From NCBI RefSeq assembly GCF_003062295.1, contig NZ_PYCN01000024.1:41449-105448 (forward strand): 64,000 nt of DNA. The letters run 5' to 3'. The notes beneath the pieces were generated by a model. That model had not been told where the DNA came from. It saw only the letters and a program-made list of their open reading frames with translations, and searched no databases. The position numbers and the translations under genes were made by a program. Origin of the DNA: Bradyrhizobium algeriense. GTDB lineage: Bacteria; Pseudomonadota; Alphaproteobacteria; Rhizobiales; Xanthobacteraceae. This document shows positions 39,839-48,614 of the stretch, in pieces; the first letter of the stretch is position 1, and every line of letters begins with the position of its first letter.

Positions 39839-40932
39839 CGGCGCTATCCGACAGCACGGAACGGGCGAAGCGCCGCAGCGGATACGCGTTGCGCCCTCCT
39901 GCTTCGCTGACCCTCCTCTGTCTGTTGGCAGCACTTGCCGGTGCGGCGCTGGTCGCACTCACCATGGGCGCCGCCGGCATTCCGCTGGCGCGGCTGCCGG
40001 CCGCGCTCGGGCTGTGGGCTGACGCCGCACCCGGTCCAACGCTCGCGCGCGACCAACTCGTGCTGTGGTCGATCCGGATTCCGAGGATTGCTGCGGCGGC
40101 GATGGTGGGCGCTCTGCTCGCGGCATCCGGCGCGATCATGCAGGGGCTGTTTCGCAATCCTCTGGCCGATCCTGCCCTCGTCGGCGTTTCCTCCGGCGGC
40201 GCGTTCGCAGCCGCCGCGGCGATCGTGTTCACCGACAGCCGGTTCGGCCAGAGCCTCCACTTTATGCAGAATCAATTGTTGCCGCTCGCCGCCTTTATCG
40301 GTTCGCTGGCAACGACGATCATCCTCTACTCCATCGCCAGCCGCTCGGGACGGACGTCGATTGCGATCTTTCTGCTGGCGGGAATTGCGATTGCCGCCAT
40401 CGCCAATGCCGGCGTCGGGTTACTCGTGTTCATCGCCGACGATCGCCAGTTGCGCGACATCACGTTCTGGCTATTAGGCTCGCTGAGCGGCGCAACCTGG
40501 CCCAAGCTCGCCACGCTGGCGCCGGTGCTGGGGCTCGCCTTGATCGCCTGCGTCTCGATCGCGCGCGGGCTCGATGTGCTGGTATTGGGCGAGGCCGAGG
40601 CGTTTCACAGCGGCGTCGATGTCGAGCGGCTGAAGCGGATTTCGATCGTGCTGGTGTCGGCGATGACGGGCGTTGCGGTTTCGGTCTGCGGCGTCGTCGG
40701 CTTTGTCGGCATCGTGGTGCCGCATCTGTTGCGGTTGGTGATCGGGCCGGCGCACCGGCTGCTGCTGCCGGCCTCGATGCTGTTGGGGGCGGTGCTGCTG
40801 GTGGGCGCCGATACGCTGGCCCGCACCATCGTGGCGCCCGCGGAAATGCCGATCGGCATCCTGACAGCGGCGATCGGTGCGCCGTTCTTCTTAGGGATGC
40901 TGTTGCGCCAGCGCGGGCTGGTTTCGCTATGA
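39835..40932 (+). CDS. hmuU: Haem ABC transporter permease HmuU (FecCD family)
   Basis: 365 residues, about ten membrane helices of BtuC/FecCD type. It starts with GTG, overlapping hmuT by 4 bp. Motifs: SIRIPRIAAAAMVGALLAAS, IMQGLFRNPLADPALVGVSS, GGAFAAAAAIVF, and near the end the SVCGVVGFVGIVVPHLLRLV coupling region. The last residues RQRGLVSL sit in another 4-bp overlap with hmuV. It forms the inner-membrane channel with HmuV. The N-terminal 30 residues are Arg/Lys-rich and cytoplasmic. Confidence 0.94.
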   Translation: MTALSDSTERAKRRSGYALRPPASLTLLCLLAALAGAALVALTMGAAGIPLARLPAALGLWADAAPGPTLARDQLVLWSIRIPRIAAAAMVGALLAASGAIMQGLFRNPLADPALVGVSSGGAFAAAAAIVFTDSRFGQSLHFMQNQLLPLAAFIGSLATTIILYSIASRSGRTSIAIFLLAGIAIAAIANAGVGLLVFIADDRQLRDITFWLLGSLSGATWPKLATLAPVLGLALIACVSIARGLDVLVLGEAEAFHSGVDVERLKRISIVLVSAMTGVAVSVCGVVGFVGIVVPHLLRLVIGPAHRLLLPASMLLGAVLLVGADTLARTIVAPAEMPIGILTAAIGAPFFLGMLLRQRGLVSL

Positions 40933-41735
40933 CCGCGATTCTCGAAGCGCAATCGATCTCGATGGCGGTCGGGGGCGCCACACTGGTCGACGGCATCGAT
41001 CTGAAAATTGCGGCCGGCGAGATGGTCGCGATCGTCGGCCCCAACGGCGCCGGCAAATCGACGCTGCTGCGGATGCTGTCCGGCGATCTCCGCCCGACGC
41101 GCGGGCAGATCAAATTGAAGCAGCGCGACATCCATCTCTATCTGCCGCGACAGCTCGCTTATCACCGCACGATGTTGTCGCAGCATGTCAACGTCACCTT
41201 CCCGTTCACGGTCGAGGAGATCGTCCATATGGGCGCAGGCGACACCGGCCGCGCCGCCGCGCAACGGCTGGTCGATGCCGCTCTCGACGAGGTCGGACTC
41301 ACGCATTTCAGTCACCGGCAATTGCCGACGCTCTCCGGCGGCGAGCAGCAACGCGCGCATTTTGCCCGCGTGCTGGTGCAGCTCGCCTGCGGCGAACAAC
41401 AGCACGGCCCCGGCCTGCTGCTGCTGGACGAGCCGACCTCCAGCCTCGACATGCGCCACCAGATCGATCTGGTGGAGACGGCAAGAGGGCGCGCTCAGAA
41501 TGGCACGGCCGTCATCGCCGTGCTGCACGACCTCAATCTGGCGATGCGTTTCGCCGACCGGATCGTGCTGCTGCATCGCGGCAAGCTCGCCGTCGACGGC
41601 GGCCGCACTGATGCGATCACGGCCGAGACCATCCGCCGGATTTTTGAGGTCGACGTCACGATCGACTACACCGATCAGGGCGTCCCGTTCCTGCTGCCGC
41701 AAACCATGCGGCCTGCAGGCCCGCCCACGGCATAA
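40929..41735 (+). CDS. hmuV: Haem ABC transporter ATPase HmuV
   Basis: 268 residues. Walker A GPNGAGKST (37-45), the ABC signature LSGGEQQRAHFARVLVQL, Walker B LLLLDEPTSSLD and the switch His in AVLHDLNLAMRF are all present, with a LKQRDIHLYLPRQLAYHRTM segment typical of haem-type BtuD/HmuV proteins. It drives HmuU. The ATG at 40929 overlaps hmuU by 4 bp; a much longer frame from 40065 is a different-register shadow of hmuU. It ends the rightward haem operon; no terminator is obvious before the Pho-box-like repeat of the next gene. Confidence 0.95.
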   Translation: MTAILEAQSISMAVGGATLVDGIDLKIAAGEMVAIVGPNGAGKSTLLRMLSGDLRPTRGQIKLKQRDIHLYLPRQLAYHRTMLSQHVNVTFPFTVEEIVHMGAGDTGRAAAQRLVDAALDEVGLTHFSHRQLPTLSGGEQQRAHFARVLVQLACGEQQHGPGLLLLDEPTSSLDMRHQIDLVETARGRAQNGTAVIAVLHDLNLAMRFADRIVLLHRGKLAVDGGRTDAITAETIRRIFEVDVTIDYTDQGVPFLLPQTMRPAGPPTA

Positions 41736-41778
41736 CGCCGCAAGGCTTATCCAACGGCGTTACAGGTTCTTCACAGAA

Positions 41779-41796
41779 CTGTCAGCCAACTGTAAC
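41779..41796 (+). promoter_or_regulatory. Candidate Pho box upstream of a phytase-like gene
   Basis: CTGTCAG-CCAA-CTGTAAC matches the PhoB direct-repeat pattern CTGTCAT-N4-CTGTCAT (six of seven bases in the first half and five of seven in the second), 47 bp before the start codon. A reverse-complement GTTACAG lies 20 bp further up (41759-41765). Confidence 0.55.
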
Positions 41797-41843
41797 AGCC
41801 GCTCCGCAAGACACACCGCATCATCATTCACAGGAGGTCCGCC

Positions 41844-43196
41844 ATGCGCGTGTCATTGCTCTGCTCCGTCGCGTCGATATTTCTGGCCAGCGCCGCCTTC
41901 GCCCAAGGCGAAGGCGAGTTTCCCGCCACGCTGAAGGGCCACGCCGTGCTGCCGGCGCAGAGCTTCATCGATGCGCCCACGGACGCGCCTGACGATCTCA
42001 AGACTGCGGGCAAATACACCACCGGCAAGCGCGTCGACGCCGTCGGCAGCGTGATGGGCAAATCCTACGAGCGGCCGACCAGCGTATCGCTGCCGTTCAA
42101 GGGCCAGCCGCTGCAGGGCCATTCCGGCATCAAGGTGATGCCGGACGGTTCATTCTGGGTGCTCACCGACAACGGCATGGGCTCGCGCTACAACTCGGCC
42201 GACTCGATGCTCTATCTCAACCGCCACAAGATCGACTGGGCGACCGGCAAGATCGAGCGGCAGGAAACCATCTTCCTGCACGATCCCGACAGGAAGGTGC
42301 CGTTCCGCATCCTGCATGAGGACACCGCAAAACGTTATCTCACCGGCGCCGACTTCGACACCGAAGGTTTTCAGATCATCGGCGACACCTTCTGGATCGG
42401 CGACGAGTTCGGGCCCTATGTGCTGAAGGCCGACAGGATGGGCAAGATCCTGGCCGTGTTCGACACCATGGCCGACGGCAAGCCGGTGCGCTCGCCCGAC
42501 CATTGGTCGGTGCAGTCGCCGGGCGCACCCGGCGCGAGCTACACCACGGTCAACCTGCGCCGCTCCAAGGGCTATGAAGGTTTTGCCGCCTCGAAGGACG
42601 GCAAGTTCCTCTACGGCCTGCTGGAAGGCCCGCTGTGGGATACCGAGAAGAAGGATTTTGAAAAGGTCGACGGCAAGGAAGCCTCGCGTATCATCGAATT
42701 CGACGTTGCCGCCGGAAAATTTACCGGCCGCTACTGGACTTACGCGTTCGAGCAGAACGGCAACGCCATCGGCGACTTCAACATGATCGACGCGTCAAGC
42801 GGCCTGATCATCGAGCGCGACAATGGCGAAGGCACCGCGGACAAGGCCTGCCCGCAGGGTCAACGCGGCGAGAACTGCTTTCCGGACCTCGCCAAATTCA
42901 AGCGCGTCTACAAGATCGAACTGTCAGACGCCAATGTCGGCAAGCCGGTGCGCAAGATCGCCTATATCGACCTGATGAAGATCAAGGATCCCGACAAGAA
43001 GGCGCGCAAGCCGCTCAACGACGGCGTCTTGACGTTCCCGTTCTTCACCATCGAGAACGTCGACCGCGTCGACGACACCCATATCATCGTCGGCAACGAC
43101 AATAATTTACCGTTCTCGTCGAGCCGCGATCCCAACAAGGCGGATGACAATGAGTTCGTGCTGCTGGAGGTCGGAGAGTTTTTGAAGGCGAAGTGA
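41844..43196 (+). CDS. Exported phytase-like (esterase-like) beta-propeller protein
   Basis: 450 residues with a signal peptide (1-20, ASAAFA|QGEG). The mature part matches the esterase-like activity of phytase family (PF13449): GKSYERPTSVSLPFKGQPLQ, GHSGIKVMPDGSFWVLTDNG, TEGFQIIGDTFWIGDEFGPY, YEGFAASKDGKFLYGLLEG and the acidic C-terminal VGNDNNLPFSSSRDPNKADD. Acidic residues that could bind Ca2+ are frequent. The family includes phytases and alkaline-phosphatase-like proteins; phosphate release from organic phosphate is suggested and is supported by the upstream Pho-box-like repeat. A strong hairpin lies downstream. Substrate and activity are inferred. Confidence 0.8.
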   Translation: MRVSLLCSVASIFLASAAFAQGEGEFPATLKGHAVLPAQSFIDAPTDAPDDLKTAGKYTTGKRVDAVGSVMGKSYERPTSVSLPFKGQPLQGHSGIKVMPDGSFWVLTDNGMGSRYNSADSMLYLNRHKIDWATGKIERQETIFLHDPDRKVPFRILHEDTAKRYLTGADFDTEGFQIIGDTFWIGDEFGPYVLKADRMGKILAVFDTMADGKPVRSPDHWSVQSPGAPGASYTTVNLRRSKGYEGFAASKDGKFLYGLLEGPLWDTEKKDFEKVDGKEASRIIEFDVAAGKFTGRYWTYAFEQNGNAIGDFNMIDASSGLIIERDNGEGTADKACPQGQRGENCFPDLAKFKRVYKIELSDANVGKPVRKIAYIDLMKIKDPDKKARKPLNDGVLTFPFFTIENVDRVDDTHIIVGNDNNLPFSSSRDPNKADDNEFVLLEVGEFLKAK

Positions 43197-43206
43197 CGGT
43201 GTCGCT

Positions 43207-43243
43207 CCTCCCTCTCCCCGCCTCTTGCGGGGAGAGGGAGAAG
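43207..43243. terminator. Strong hairpin between converging genes (family B type)
   Basis: CTCCCTCTCCCCGC / GCGGGGAGAGGGAG, a 14-bp stem with a 5-nt loop, in the gap between the phytase-like gene (stop 43196) and the MuiA gene (stop 43280). Neither side has a long T run. Confidence 0.55.
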
Positions 43244-43279
43244 TCCGTGGCGAGCACTGCCGTATAAGCACCGAGCGCC

Positions 43280-44941
43280 CTACCCCGCCGGCACCATCAC
43301 CACGCCCTTGTCCTTCGGCCAGCGTATCCGCCAGGCGAAGTTGATGTCCCTGACCTCGCCTGCCTTGGCGTCAAAAGCCCATTCCAGCACGCCGCGTCTG
43401 TCGCGGATGTTGCTCGCGGTCGGCGGGGTCGCGGACGACAGCATCTCGACCACGATGTCCTCGTTCTCGCTGACCGGTAACTGATCCTCGATCGCGATCC
43501 GGATCGGGAAATCATGGCCGTTGCGCACATTGGTCTTGAACGCGCGTTCATCGGTCTTCGACGTCGTCACGATCAGGCCGGCCGAACCCTCGTTGCGTTT
43601 GACGACGGTGCGCTCGATCTTGATCTTGTCGTCGGCGCCAAACCCGAGCCGAACGGTTTCATCCTTGCTGGCGGCGGCCATCAGCCCGCGGCCGACGAAG
43701 GCGCCATCGCGGTAGACCGCGACCCCGCCGGGCAGCAAAGGGGCATCCTCGGTCTGCTTGAAGCTCGCCTCGAGGAACGCGGTCGGATTCATCACCGGCA
43801 CGGCGCGCACCGCCAGATCGGGCGCGATGCTCGCACTGGAGACGCGCAGGCTCTTGGCCCCTTCGCTGGCGCCGAGGCTGACGCGGCCGGGAATCTTGAA
43901 CACCACCTGGAAGCTGCCGACTTCGGCCGCGGCCTGTTTCTCGTCCGCCTTTTCAAGCGCACCGCTGGTCCCTCCTCCAAAGCGAAACTGCAGCACTCTG
44001 TCGAAGGGCGCACTCGCGGGTGCACTGACGGACGCGACGGGACGCGGCGGTTGCGGGTACTGCACGATCAACGAATTCAAATCCGGCGCCTTGCCGCCGC
44101 GCGCGGTGCGCACGGTGGAGACGGCGAGCGCGACATTCGACCAGTCCTCGCCGGTTTCCTGGGTGATTTCGGCGCGGCGCACCAGTTCCAGCGCCGGCTT
44201 GCGGTCCTTGGCGCCGGTATCGAGCCGAGCATCGTAGAGCGGCGTCCAGCGCGCGTTGCGCACCGTATAGGTGACCCGCAGCGTCGCCTTGGTCGCGGCG
44301 GCGGATGCGAGTTCGATCCGCACTTCCATCTTGCTCGGCGGCTTCTGCACTCGATCCTGCTGGAGCCGCGCGATTTCACGATCGAGCTCGCGCTGCTTGC
44401 GCTGGACGCCACGGATCGTGGCGTCGGTGATCGCAACCTCCTCTGCGACTGCGGCGAAGGCTGCACGCCATTCGGCGATCGGACGAGCTTCGCCCTTATC
44501 GCCAATTCCGACCGGCGAAGCTTCCGCAAAGCGTAGGACGAATTTGCGCCGCTCGACGGCGGGGTCGTATGCATCTTGCAGATCGTCGCGCTGGTCCTGC
44601 AGCGCTTGAAGGCGCTTGTCGAGTTCGGGCAGATCGACTTGCGGCGCTGCGTGCGGTGGCCGGGCATCGATCGCGCCGATCGTGAGCTTGGCGGCGGCCT
44701 CACCCTCGACCCGCAGCGAGGATGGATCGAGCGTCAGGGGAAAATCCTTCAGCACGGCCGAATTGTCGCCGGCAGGAAGGTCGAGCGTGACGACGCGTGT
44801 GACGCTGGCGCCGTCGGGATAGACGGTAACGGCATCGACCGTCGAGCTGGCATCGACGTCAGCCGCCCGCACCTGGCCCGCCGCAAGCGCGGTCAACACG
44901 ACGAGGCTCGTTGTTAAAAAACTGTTCGCAATCAATCGCAT
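43280..44941 (-). CDS. Mucoidy-inhibitor MuiA family protein (DUF4140/DUF4139)
   Basis: 553 residues. Signal peptide 1-26 (LTALAAGQVRA|ADVD), an N-terminal DUF4140-type domain (VDAVTVYPDGASVTRVVTLD, LPAGDNSAVLKDFPLTLDPS), a coiled coil (about 100-190), and a C-terminal DUF4139 beta domain (TYTVRNARWTPLYDARLDTG; AEITQETGEDWSNVALAVST; WAFDAKAGEVRDINFAWRIR). The name comes from homologues; biochemical function is not known. The ATG at 44941 has GGAGAGAATCC before it; the longer frame to 45067 is rejected. It lies between the phytase-like gene and serA. Confidence 0.85.
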   Translation of the reverse strand: MRLIANSFLTTSLVVLTALAAGQVRAADVDASSTVDAVTVYPDGASVTRVVTLDLPAGDNSAVLKDFPLTLDPSSLRVEGEAAAKLTIGAIDARPPHAAPQVDLPELDKRLQALQDQRDDLQDAYDPAVERRKFVLRFAEASPVGIGDKGEARPIAEWRAAFAAVAEEVAITDATIRGVQRKQRELDREIARLQQDRVQKPPSKMEVRIELASAAATKATLRVTYTVRNARWTPLYDARLDTGAKDRKPALELVRRAEITQETGEDWSNVALAVSTVRTARGGKAPDLNSLIVQYPQPPRPVASVSAPASAPFDRVLQFRFGGGTSGALEKADEKQAAAEVGSFQVVFKIPGRVSLGASEGAKSLRVSSASIAPDLAVRAVPVMNPTAFLEASFKQTEDAPLLPGGVAVYRDGAFVGRGLMAAASKDETVRLGFGADDKIKIERTVVKRNEGSAGLIVTTSKTDERAFKTNVRNGHDFPIRIAIEDQLPVSENEDIVVEMLSSATPPTASNIRDRRGVLEWAFDAKAGEVRDINFAWRIRWPKDKGVVMVPAG

Positions 44942-45119
44942 GGATTCTCTCCTGAACCGTTCGCCGGATGGCGATGCGCGAAAACGCCCACCACCCCCGG
45001 TGGTGAGACGTTGCGAGGGAGGAACCGGTTCGATTGAGGTTTCCATGTGGCTTCGCCGCGGCGGCACCGCGGCGAAGCATAAGCAATCCCCTCTCCAAAG
45101 GGAAAAGAACGATGCGCGG

Positions 45120-46709
45120 TTAGAACGCCAGCGCCTTGGCCTGCTTCACCTGGGGCAAGGCTTGCACCTTCGTCAGCACGTCCGCCGGGACCGGCCCGTC
45201 GATCTCGACCAGTGCGATGGCGTCGCCGCCCTGCTTGGTGCGGCCGAGATGGAAGGTGGCGATGTTGATCTGGGCCGCGCCGAGCAGGCCGGCGAAGCTG
45301 CCGATGAAGCCGGGCTTATCCTCGTTGGTGACATAGATCATCGACTTGCCGAACTCGGCATCGACCCGGATGCCCTTGATGTCGACCAGCCGCGGCTTGC
45401 CGTCGTGATAGACGGTGCCGGACACCGAGCGTTCCTGCCGCTCGGTGGTGACGGTGACCGTGATCAGGCTTTCATAGTCGCTCTGCGCCGCGCGCACGAT
45501 CTCGTCGACCACCATGCCGCGCTCTTTGGCAACGACCGGCGCGGAGACCACGTTGACCTCGCCCAGCATCGGCCGCAGCAGGCCCGACAGCACCGCCGAG
45601 GTGATCGCCTTGATCTTCATCTCGGCGACATGTCCCTCATAGGTGATCTGGACTTTCAAAATTCCGCTCTCGGTGAGCTGGCCCGCGAACGAGCCGAGCT
45701 TTTCGGCGAGCTCGATGAACGGTTTCAGCTTCGGCGCTTCCTCGGCCGTGATCGACGGGAAGTTCACCGCATTCGAGATCGCACCCGTCAGCAGATAGTC
45801 GGACATTTGCTCGGCGACCTGCAGCGCGACGTTCTCCTGCGCTTCCGTGGTGGAAGCGCCGAGATGCGGCGTGCAGATCACGTTGGGATGGCCGAACAGC
45901 ACGTTCTTGGTGGCGGGCTCCTCGACGAACACGTCGAAGGCGGCGCCCGCGACGTGCTTGGAATTCAGCGCATCGACCAGCGCCTGCTCGTCGACCAGGC
46001 CGCCGCGCGCGCAATTGACGATGCGCACGCCCTTTTTCATTTTCGCAATCGCCGCCGCGTCGATGATGTTTTTGGTCTTCTCGGTCAGCGGCGTGTGCAG
46101 CGTGATGAAATCGGCGCGCTTGAACAATTCGTCAAGTTCGACCTTCTCGACGCCGATGTCCTTGGCGCGCTCCGGCGACAGGAACGGATCGAACGCGACC
46201 ACTTTCATGCGCAGACCGAGCGCGCGGTCGGCGGCGATCGTGCCGATATTGCCGCAGCCGATCACGCCCAGCGTCTTGCCGGTGATCTCGACGCCCATGA
46301 AGCGGTTCTTCTCCCACTTGCCGGCCTGGGTGGAGGCGTCGGCCTGCGGAATTTCACGCGCCAGCGCCAGCATCAAGGTAATGGCGTGCTCGGCGGTCGT
46401 GATCGAATTGCCGAACGGCGTGTTCATCACGATGATGCCCTTGGCGGTCGCCGCCGGTATCTCGACATTGTCGACGCCGATGCCGGCGCGGCCGATCACC
46501 TTCAGCTTCTTTGCTTTCTCGATGATCTTGGCGGTCGCTTTCGTCGCGGAGCGGATCGCAAGCCCGTCGTAATTGCCGATGATCTCGGCGAGCTTGTCCT
46601 TGTCCTTGCCGAGATTGGGCTGGAAGTCGACCTCGATGCCGCGGTCTTTGAAGATCTGCACGGCAGCGGGAGACAGCGCGTCGGAAATGAGAACTTTGGG
46701 TTTGGACAT
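45120..46709 (-). CDS. serA: D-3-phosphoglycerate dehydrogenase
   Basis: First step of serine synthesis (3-phosphoglycerate to 3-phosphohydroxypyruvate). 529 residues, the long bacterial form with a middle ASB domain and a C-terminal ACT regulatory domain (YVTNEDKPGFIGSFAGLLGA). The nucleotide-binding GVIGCGNIGTIAADRA, catalytic Arg in IVNCARGGLVDEQAL, Glu in VFVEEPATKN and His in CTPHLGASTTEAQ are intact. The ATG at 46709 has AAGGA seven bases upstream. It follows serC after a family B palindrome of about 120 bp, so the two probably form one operon. The 701-codon plus-strand frame opposite is a shadow. Confidence 0.96.
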   Translation of the reverse strand: MSKPKVLISDALSPAAVQIFKDRGIEVDFQPNLGKDKDKLAEIIGNYDGLAIRSATKATAKIIEKAKKLKVIGRAGIGVDNVEIPAATAKGIIVMNTPFGNSITTAEHAITLMLALAREIPQADASTQAGKWEKNRFMGVEITGKTLGVIGCGNIGTIAADRALGLRMKVVAFDPFLSPERAKDIGVEKVELDELFKRADFITLHTPLTEKTKNIIDAAAIAKMKKGVRIVNCARGGLVDEQALVDALNSKHVAGAAFDVFVEEPATKNVLFGHPNVICTPHLGASTTEAQENVALQVAEQMSDYLLTGAISNAVNFPSITAEEAPKLKPFIELAEKLGSFAGQLTESGILKVQITYEGHVAEMKIKAITSAVLSGLLRPMLGEVNVVSAPVVAKERGMVVDEIVRAAQSDYESLITVTVTTERQERSVSGTVYHDGKPRLVDIKGIRVDAEFGKSMIYVTNEDKPGFIGSFAGLLGAAQINIATFHLGRTKQGGDAIALVEIDGPVPADVLTKVQALPQVKQAKALAF

Positions 46710-46778
46710 TTGATGTTCCTTCACCTCCCAAAGGGAGGATCGGCCTGCGAGGCCAGAATGGCTATGTTTTGCGAGCTC

Positions 46779-46901
46779 TTCTCCCTCTCCCCCTTACGGG
46801 GAGAGGGTCGGGGTGAGGGGCAGCCACAGGCGAGGTGCGCGCGGAAAGAGCCCCTCACCCGGCGCGATGCGCCGACCTCTCCCCGCAAGAACGGGGAGAG
46901 G
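46779..46901. repeat. Palindromic repeat, family B, between serC and serA
   Basis: CTTCTCCCTCTCCCCCTTACGGGGAGAGGG at the left and a CCTCTCCCCGCAAGAACGGGGAGAGG at the right, with GGGTGAGGGG / CCCCTCACCC in the middle. It lies in the 203-bp gap between serC and serA and may form a transcript hairpin. Confidence 0.8.
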
Positions 46902-46912
46902 CAAAAAGAAAG

Positions 46913-48088
46913 TCAAGCCGCCTTCGGCAGCGCAGCCTTGGTCTCGGCGAATGCCCAATCGATCCACTGCGTCAGCAGCGCGACGTCGGAAGCTTCCACG
47001 GTGGCGCCGCACCAGATTCGCAGGCCCGCGGGCGCATCGCGGTAATACGCAAAATCGTAACCGGCGCCTTCCTTCTCGACCAGCGCCACCAGCTTTTTCG
47101 AGAAGTCAGCCTGCGCGTCCGGCGTCAGCGAGGTGATCGCGGGATCGACGATCTTCAGGCACACCGAAGTGTTGGAGCGGATCGACGGCTCCTTCGCCAG
47201 GAAATCGATCCACGGCGTCTTCGCCTTCCAGTCGGCCAGCGCCTTGGTGTTGGCGTCGGCGCGCGCGATCAGCGCCTTGAGGCCGCCGATCGATTTCGCC
47301 CAGTTCAGCGCATCGAGATAATCCTCGACGCAAAGCATCGACGGCGTGTTGATGGTCTCGCCTTCGAAGATGCCCTGGTTGAGCTTGCCGCCTTTGGTCA
47401 GGCGGAAAATCTTCGGCAGCGGCCAGGCCGGCTTGTAGGTCTCGAGCCGCTCCACCGCGCGTGGCGAAAGGATCAGCATGCCGTGCGCGGCCTCGCCGCC
47501 CAGCGCCTTCTGCCAGGAGAACGTCACCACATCGAGCTTTGCGAAATCGAGCGGCTGCGCGAAAGCGGCCGACGTCGCGTCGCAGATCGTGAGGCCTTCG
47601 CGGGTCGCGCTGATCCAGTCGGCGTTGGGCACGCGCACGCCGGACGTCGTGCCGTTCCAGGTGAAGACGATGTCGGACGCCGGATCGGCCTTGGAAAGAT
47701 CGGGAAGATCGCCATAGCCGGCATGCAGCTTGGTGACGTCCTTCAGCTTCAATTCCTTGATGATGTCGCTGACCCAGCCCTCGCCGAAGGATTCCCAGGC
47801 GATGGTGGTGACGGGCCGCGCGCCGAGCAGCGACCACAGCGCCATTTCGACCGCGCCGGTATCGGACGCCGGCACGATGCCGATCTTGTAATCGGCCGGC
47901 ACTTCAAGCACTTCGCGTGTCAGTTCGATCGCGAGCTTGAGTTTTGCCTTGCCGACCTTCGCGCGATGCGAGCGGCCGAGGGCTGCGTCCTTGAGATTTT
48001 GGGGGTTCCAGCCGGGGCGCTTGGCGCAGGGGCCGGAGGAAAAATGCGGCACGTTGGGCCGCGAAGCGGGCTTCGCTACGGTCATCAT
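46913..48088 (-). CDS. serC: Phosphoserine aminotransferase
   Basis: Second step of serine synthesis, PLP-dependent. 391 residues of the alphaproteobacterial/Methanosarcina-type subgroup: start RPNVPHFSSGPCAKRPGWNP, GIVPASDTGAVEMALWSLLG, TWNGTTSGVRVPNADWI, the PLP-Asp in LTICDATSAAFA, and the Lys in FSWQKALGGEAAHGM. Two adjacent ATGs start the gene (48088 and 48085). A two-hairpin leader, recognisable as the serC RNA motif, ends directly at the start codon, so translation is likely controlled. It is followed by serA on the same strand. Confidence 0.95.
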   Translation of the reverse strand: MMTVAKPASRPNVPHFSSGPCAKRPGWNPQNLKDAALGRSHRAKVGKAKLKLAIELTREVLEVPADYKIGIVPASDTGAVEMALWSLLGARPVTTIAWESFGEGWVSDIIKELKLKDVTKLHAGYGDLPDLSKADPASDIVFTWNGTTSGVRVPNADWISATREGLTICDATSAAFAQPLDFAKLDVVTFSWQKALGGEAAHGMLILSPRAVERLETYKPAWPLPKIFRLTKGGKLNQGIFEGETINTPSMLCVEDYLDALNWAKSIGGLKALIARADANTKALADWKAKTPWIDFLAKEPSIRSNTSVCLKIVDPAITSLTPDAQADFSKKLVALVEKEGAGYDFAYYRDAPAGLRIWCGATVEASDVALLTQWIDWAFAETKAALPKAA

Positions 48089-48130
48089 CTATCCTTCCAG
48101 ATAGTAAGCCTCCCGTTGGGGGGAGGTGTC
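48089..48130 (-). ncRNA. serC leader RNA motif
   Basis: Reading the minus strand, CCTCCC-N6-GGGAGG (48126-48121 with 48114-48109) is followed by CTATC-TGGAAG-GATAG (48104-48089), and the second hairpin carries the GGAAGG ribosome site. It ends directly before the serC ATG. This layout matches the serC motif described upstream of serC in alphaproteobacteria (Corbino et al.). Its ligand is unknown. Confidence 0.72.
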
Positions 48131-48164
48131 CCGCCGCGGTCATTAAGGGAATCGCGCCCGATCG

Positions 48165-48359
48165 TCAAGGAAGTTCGGGAGCTTCATGCCCGATTGATGG
48201 ATGCTCGTCCGAGACTGGATCCGGCTCCTGCTGCAGGAGTTCTGCGGCATCGGTGATCAGCTTGTCGGCCTCCCGCCGGCTCGAGACCTTCAGAATGCTG
48301 GTCTTTCCAGCCTGCACGACATATTCGCTTCCGATCCGGACAATCGAATATCTTTTCAT
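48165..48359 (-). CDS. Conserved small hypothetical protein (64 aa)
   Basis: No known function. 64 residues: a beta-rich start (MKRYSIVRIGSEYVVQAGKT, then SILKVSSRREADKLITDAAE), an amphipathic helix and an acidic Pro-rich tail. No signal peptide or membrane segment. It resembles small proteins common in Bradyrhizobium. The ATG at 48359 follows GGGGATTTCCAA; upstream frame to 48434 is less likely. A GGAAC-N16-CGTC pattern upstream suggests stress control. The serC leader lies between it and serC on the same strand, so read-through from this gene into serC is possible. Confidence 0.62.
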   Translation of the reverse strand: MKRYSIVRIGSEYVVQAGKTSILKVSSRREADKLITDAAELLQQEPDPVSDEHPSIGHEAPELP

Positions 48360-48394
48360 TTGGAAATCCCCAAGCTGCCCAAAGCCCCATGGGA

Positions 48395-48419
48395 GACGTC
48401 GGCATAGCGGAGACGTTCC
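48395..48419 (-). promoter_or_regulatory. Candidate EcfG-type promoter of the 64-residue gene
   Basis: On the minus strand GGAAC (48419-48415), 16 bp, CGTC (48398-48395), about 35 bp before the ATG. Same shape as the site at 20404, with the same last-base deviation from the EcfG consensus. Confidence 0.3.
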
Positions 48420-48535
48420 GGTCCGTAAAATCACGGACGCACGCGTAGTTTATCGGTTGTTAACCGGATCGTAGAGTCGACGACTACCTCAGGCATTCGT
48501 CGCAAATAAGCTTCAACCGCAATTGACCTTTATTC

Positions 48536-48608
48536 TGACGCGTTTTCTTTACGCGAACCGGATTCCACCCGGATCAAGTCCGGAGCAGGCTTTCGCTCGA
48601 AAACGCTA
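48536..48608. repeat. Imperfect inverted repeat in intergenic DNA
   Basis: CGTTTTCTTTACGCGAACCG ... TTTCGCTCGAAAACG, with ACCCGGATCAAGTCCGGA in the middle. It may be related to the palindrome upstream of purA (10077-10126); its use here is unknown. Confidence 0.4.
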
Positions 48609-48614
48609 CGGGTA

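Noticed and set aside
44940..47045. 701-codon plus-strand open frame
   Set aside because: It lies wholly opposite serA, the start of the MuiA gene and the family B repeat. The product is rich in Arg/Gly/Asp/His as expected for the complement of GC-rich coding DNA and shows no family motif.
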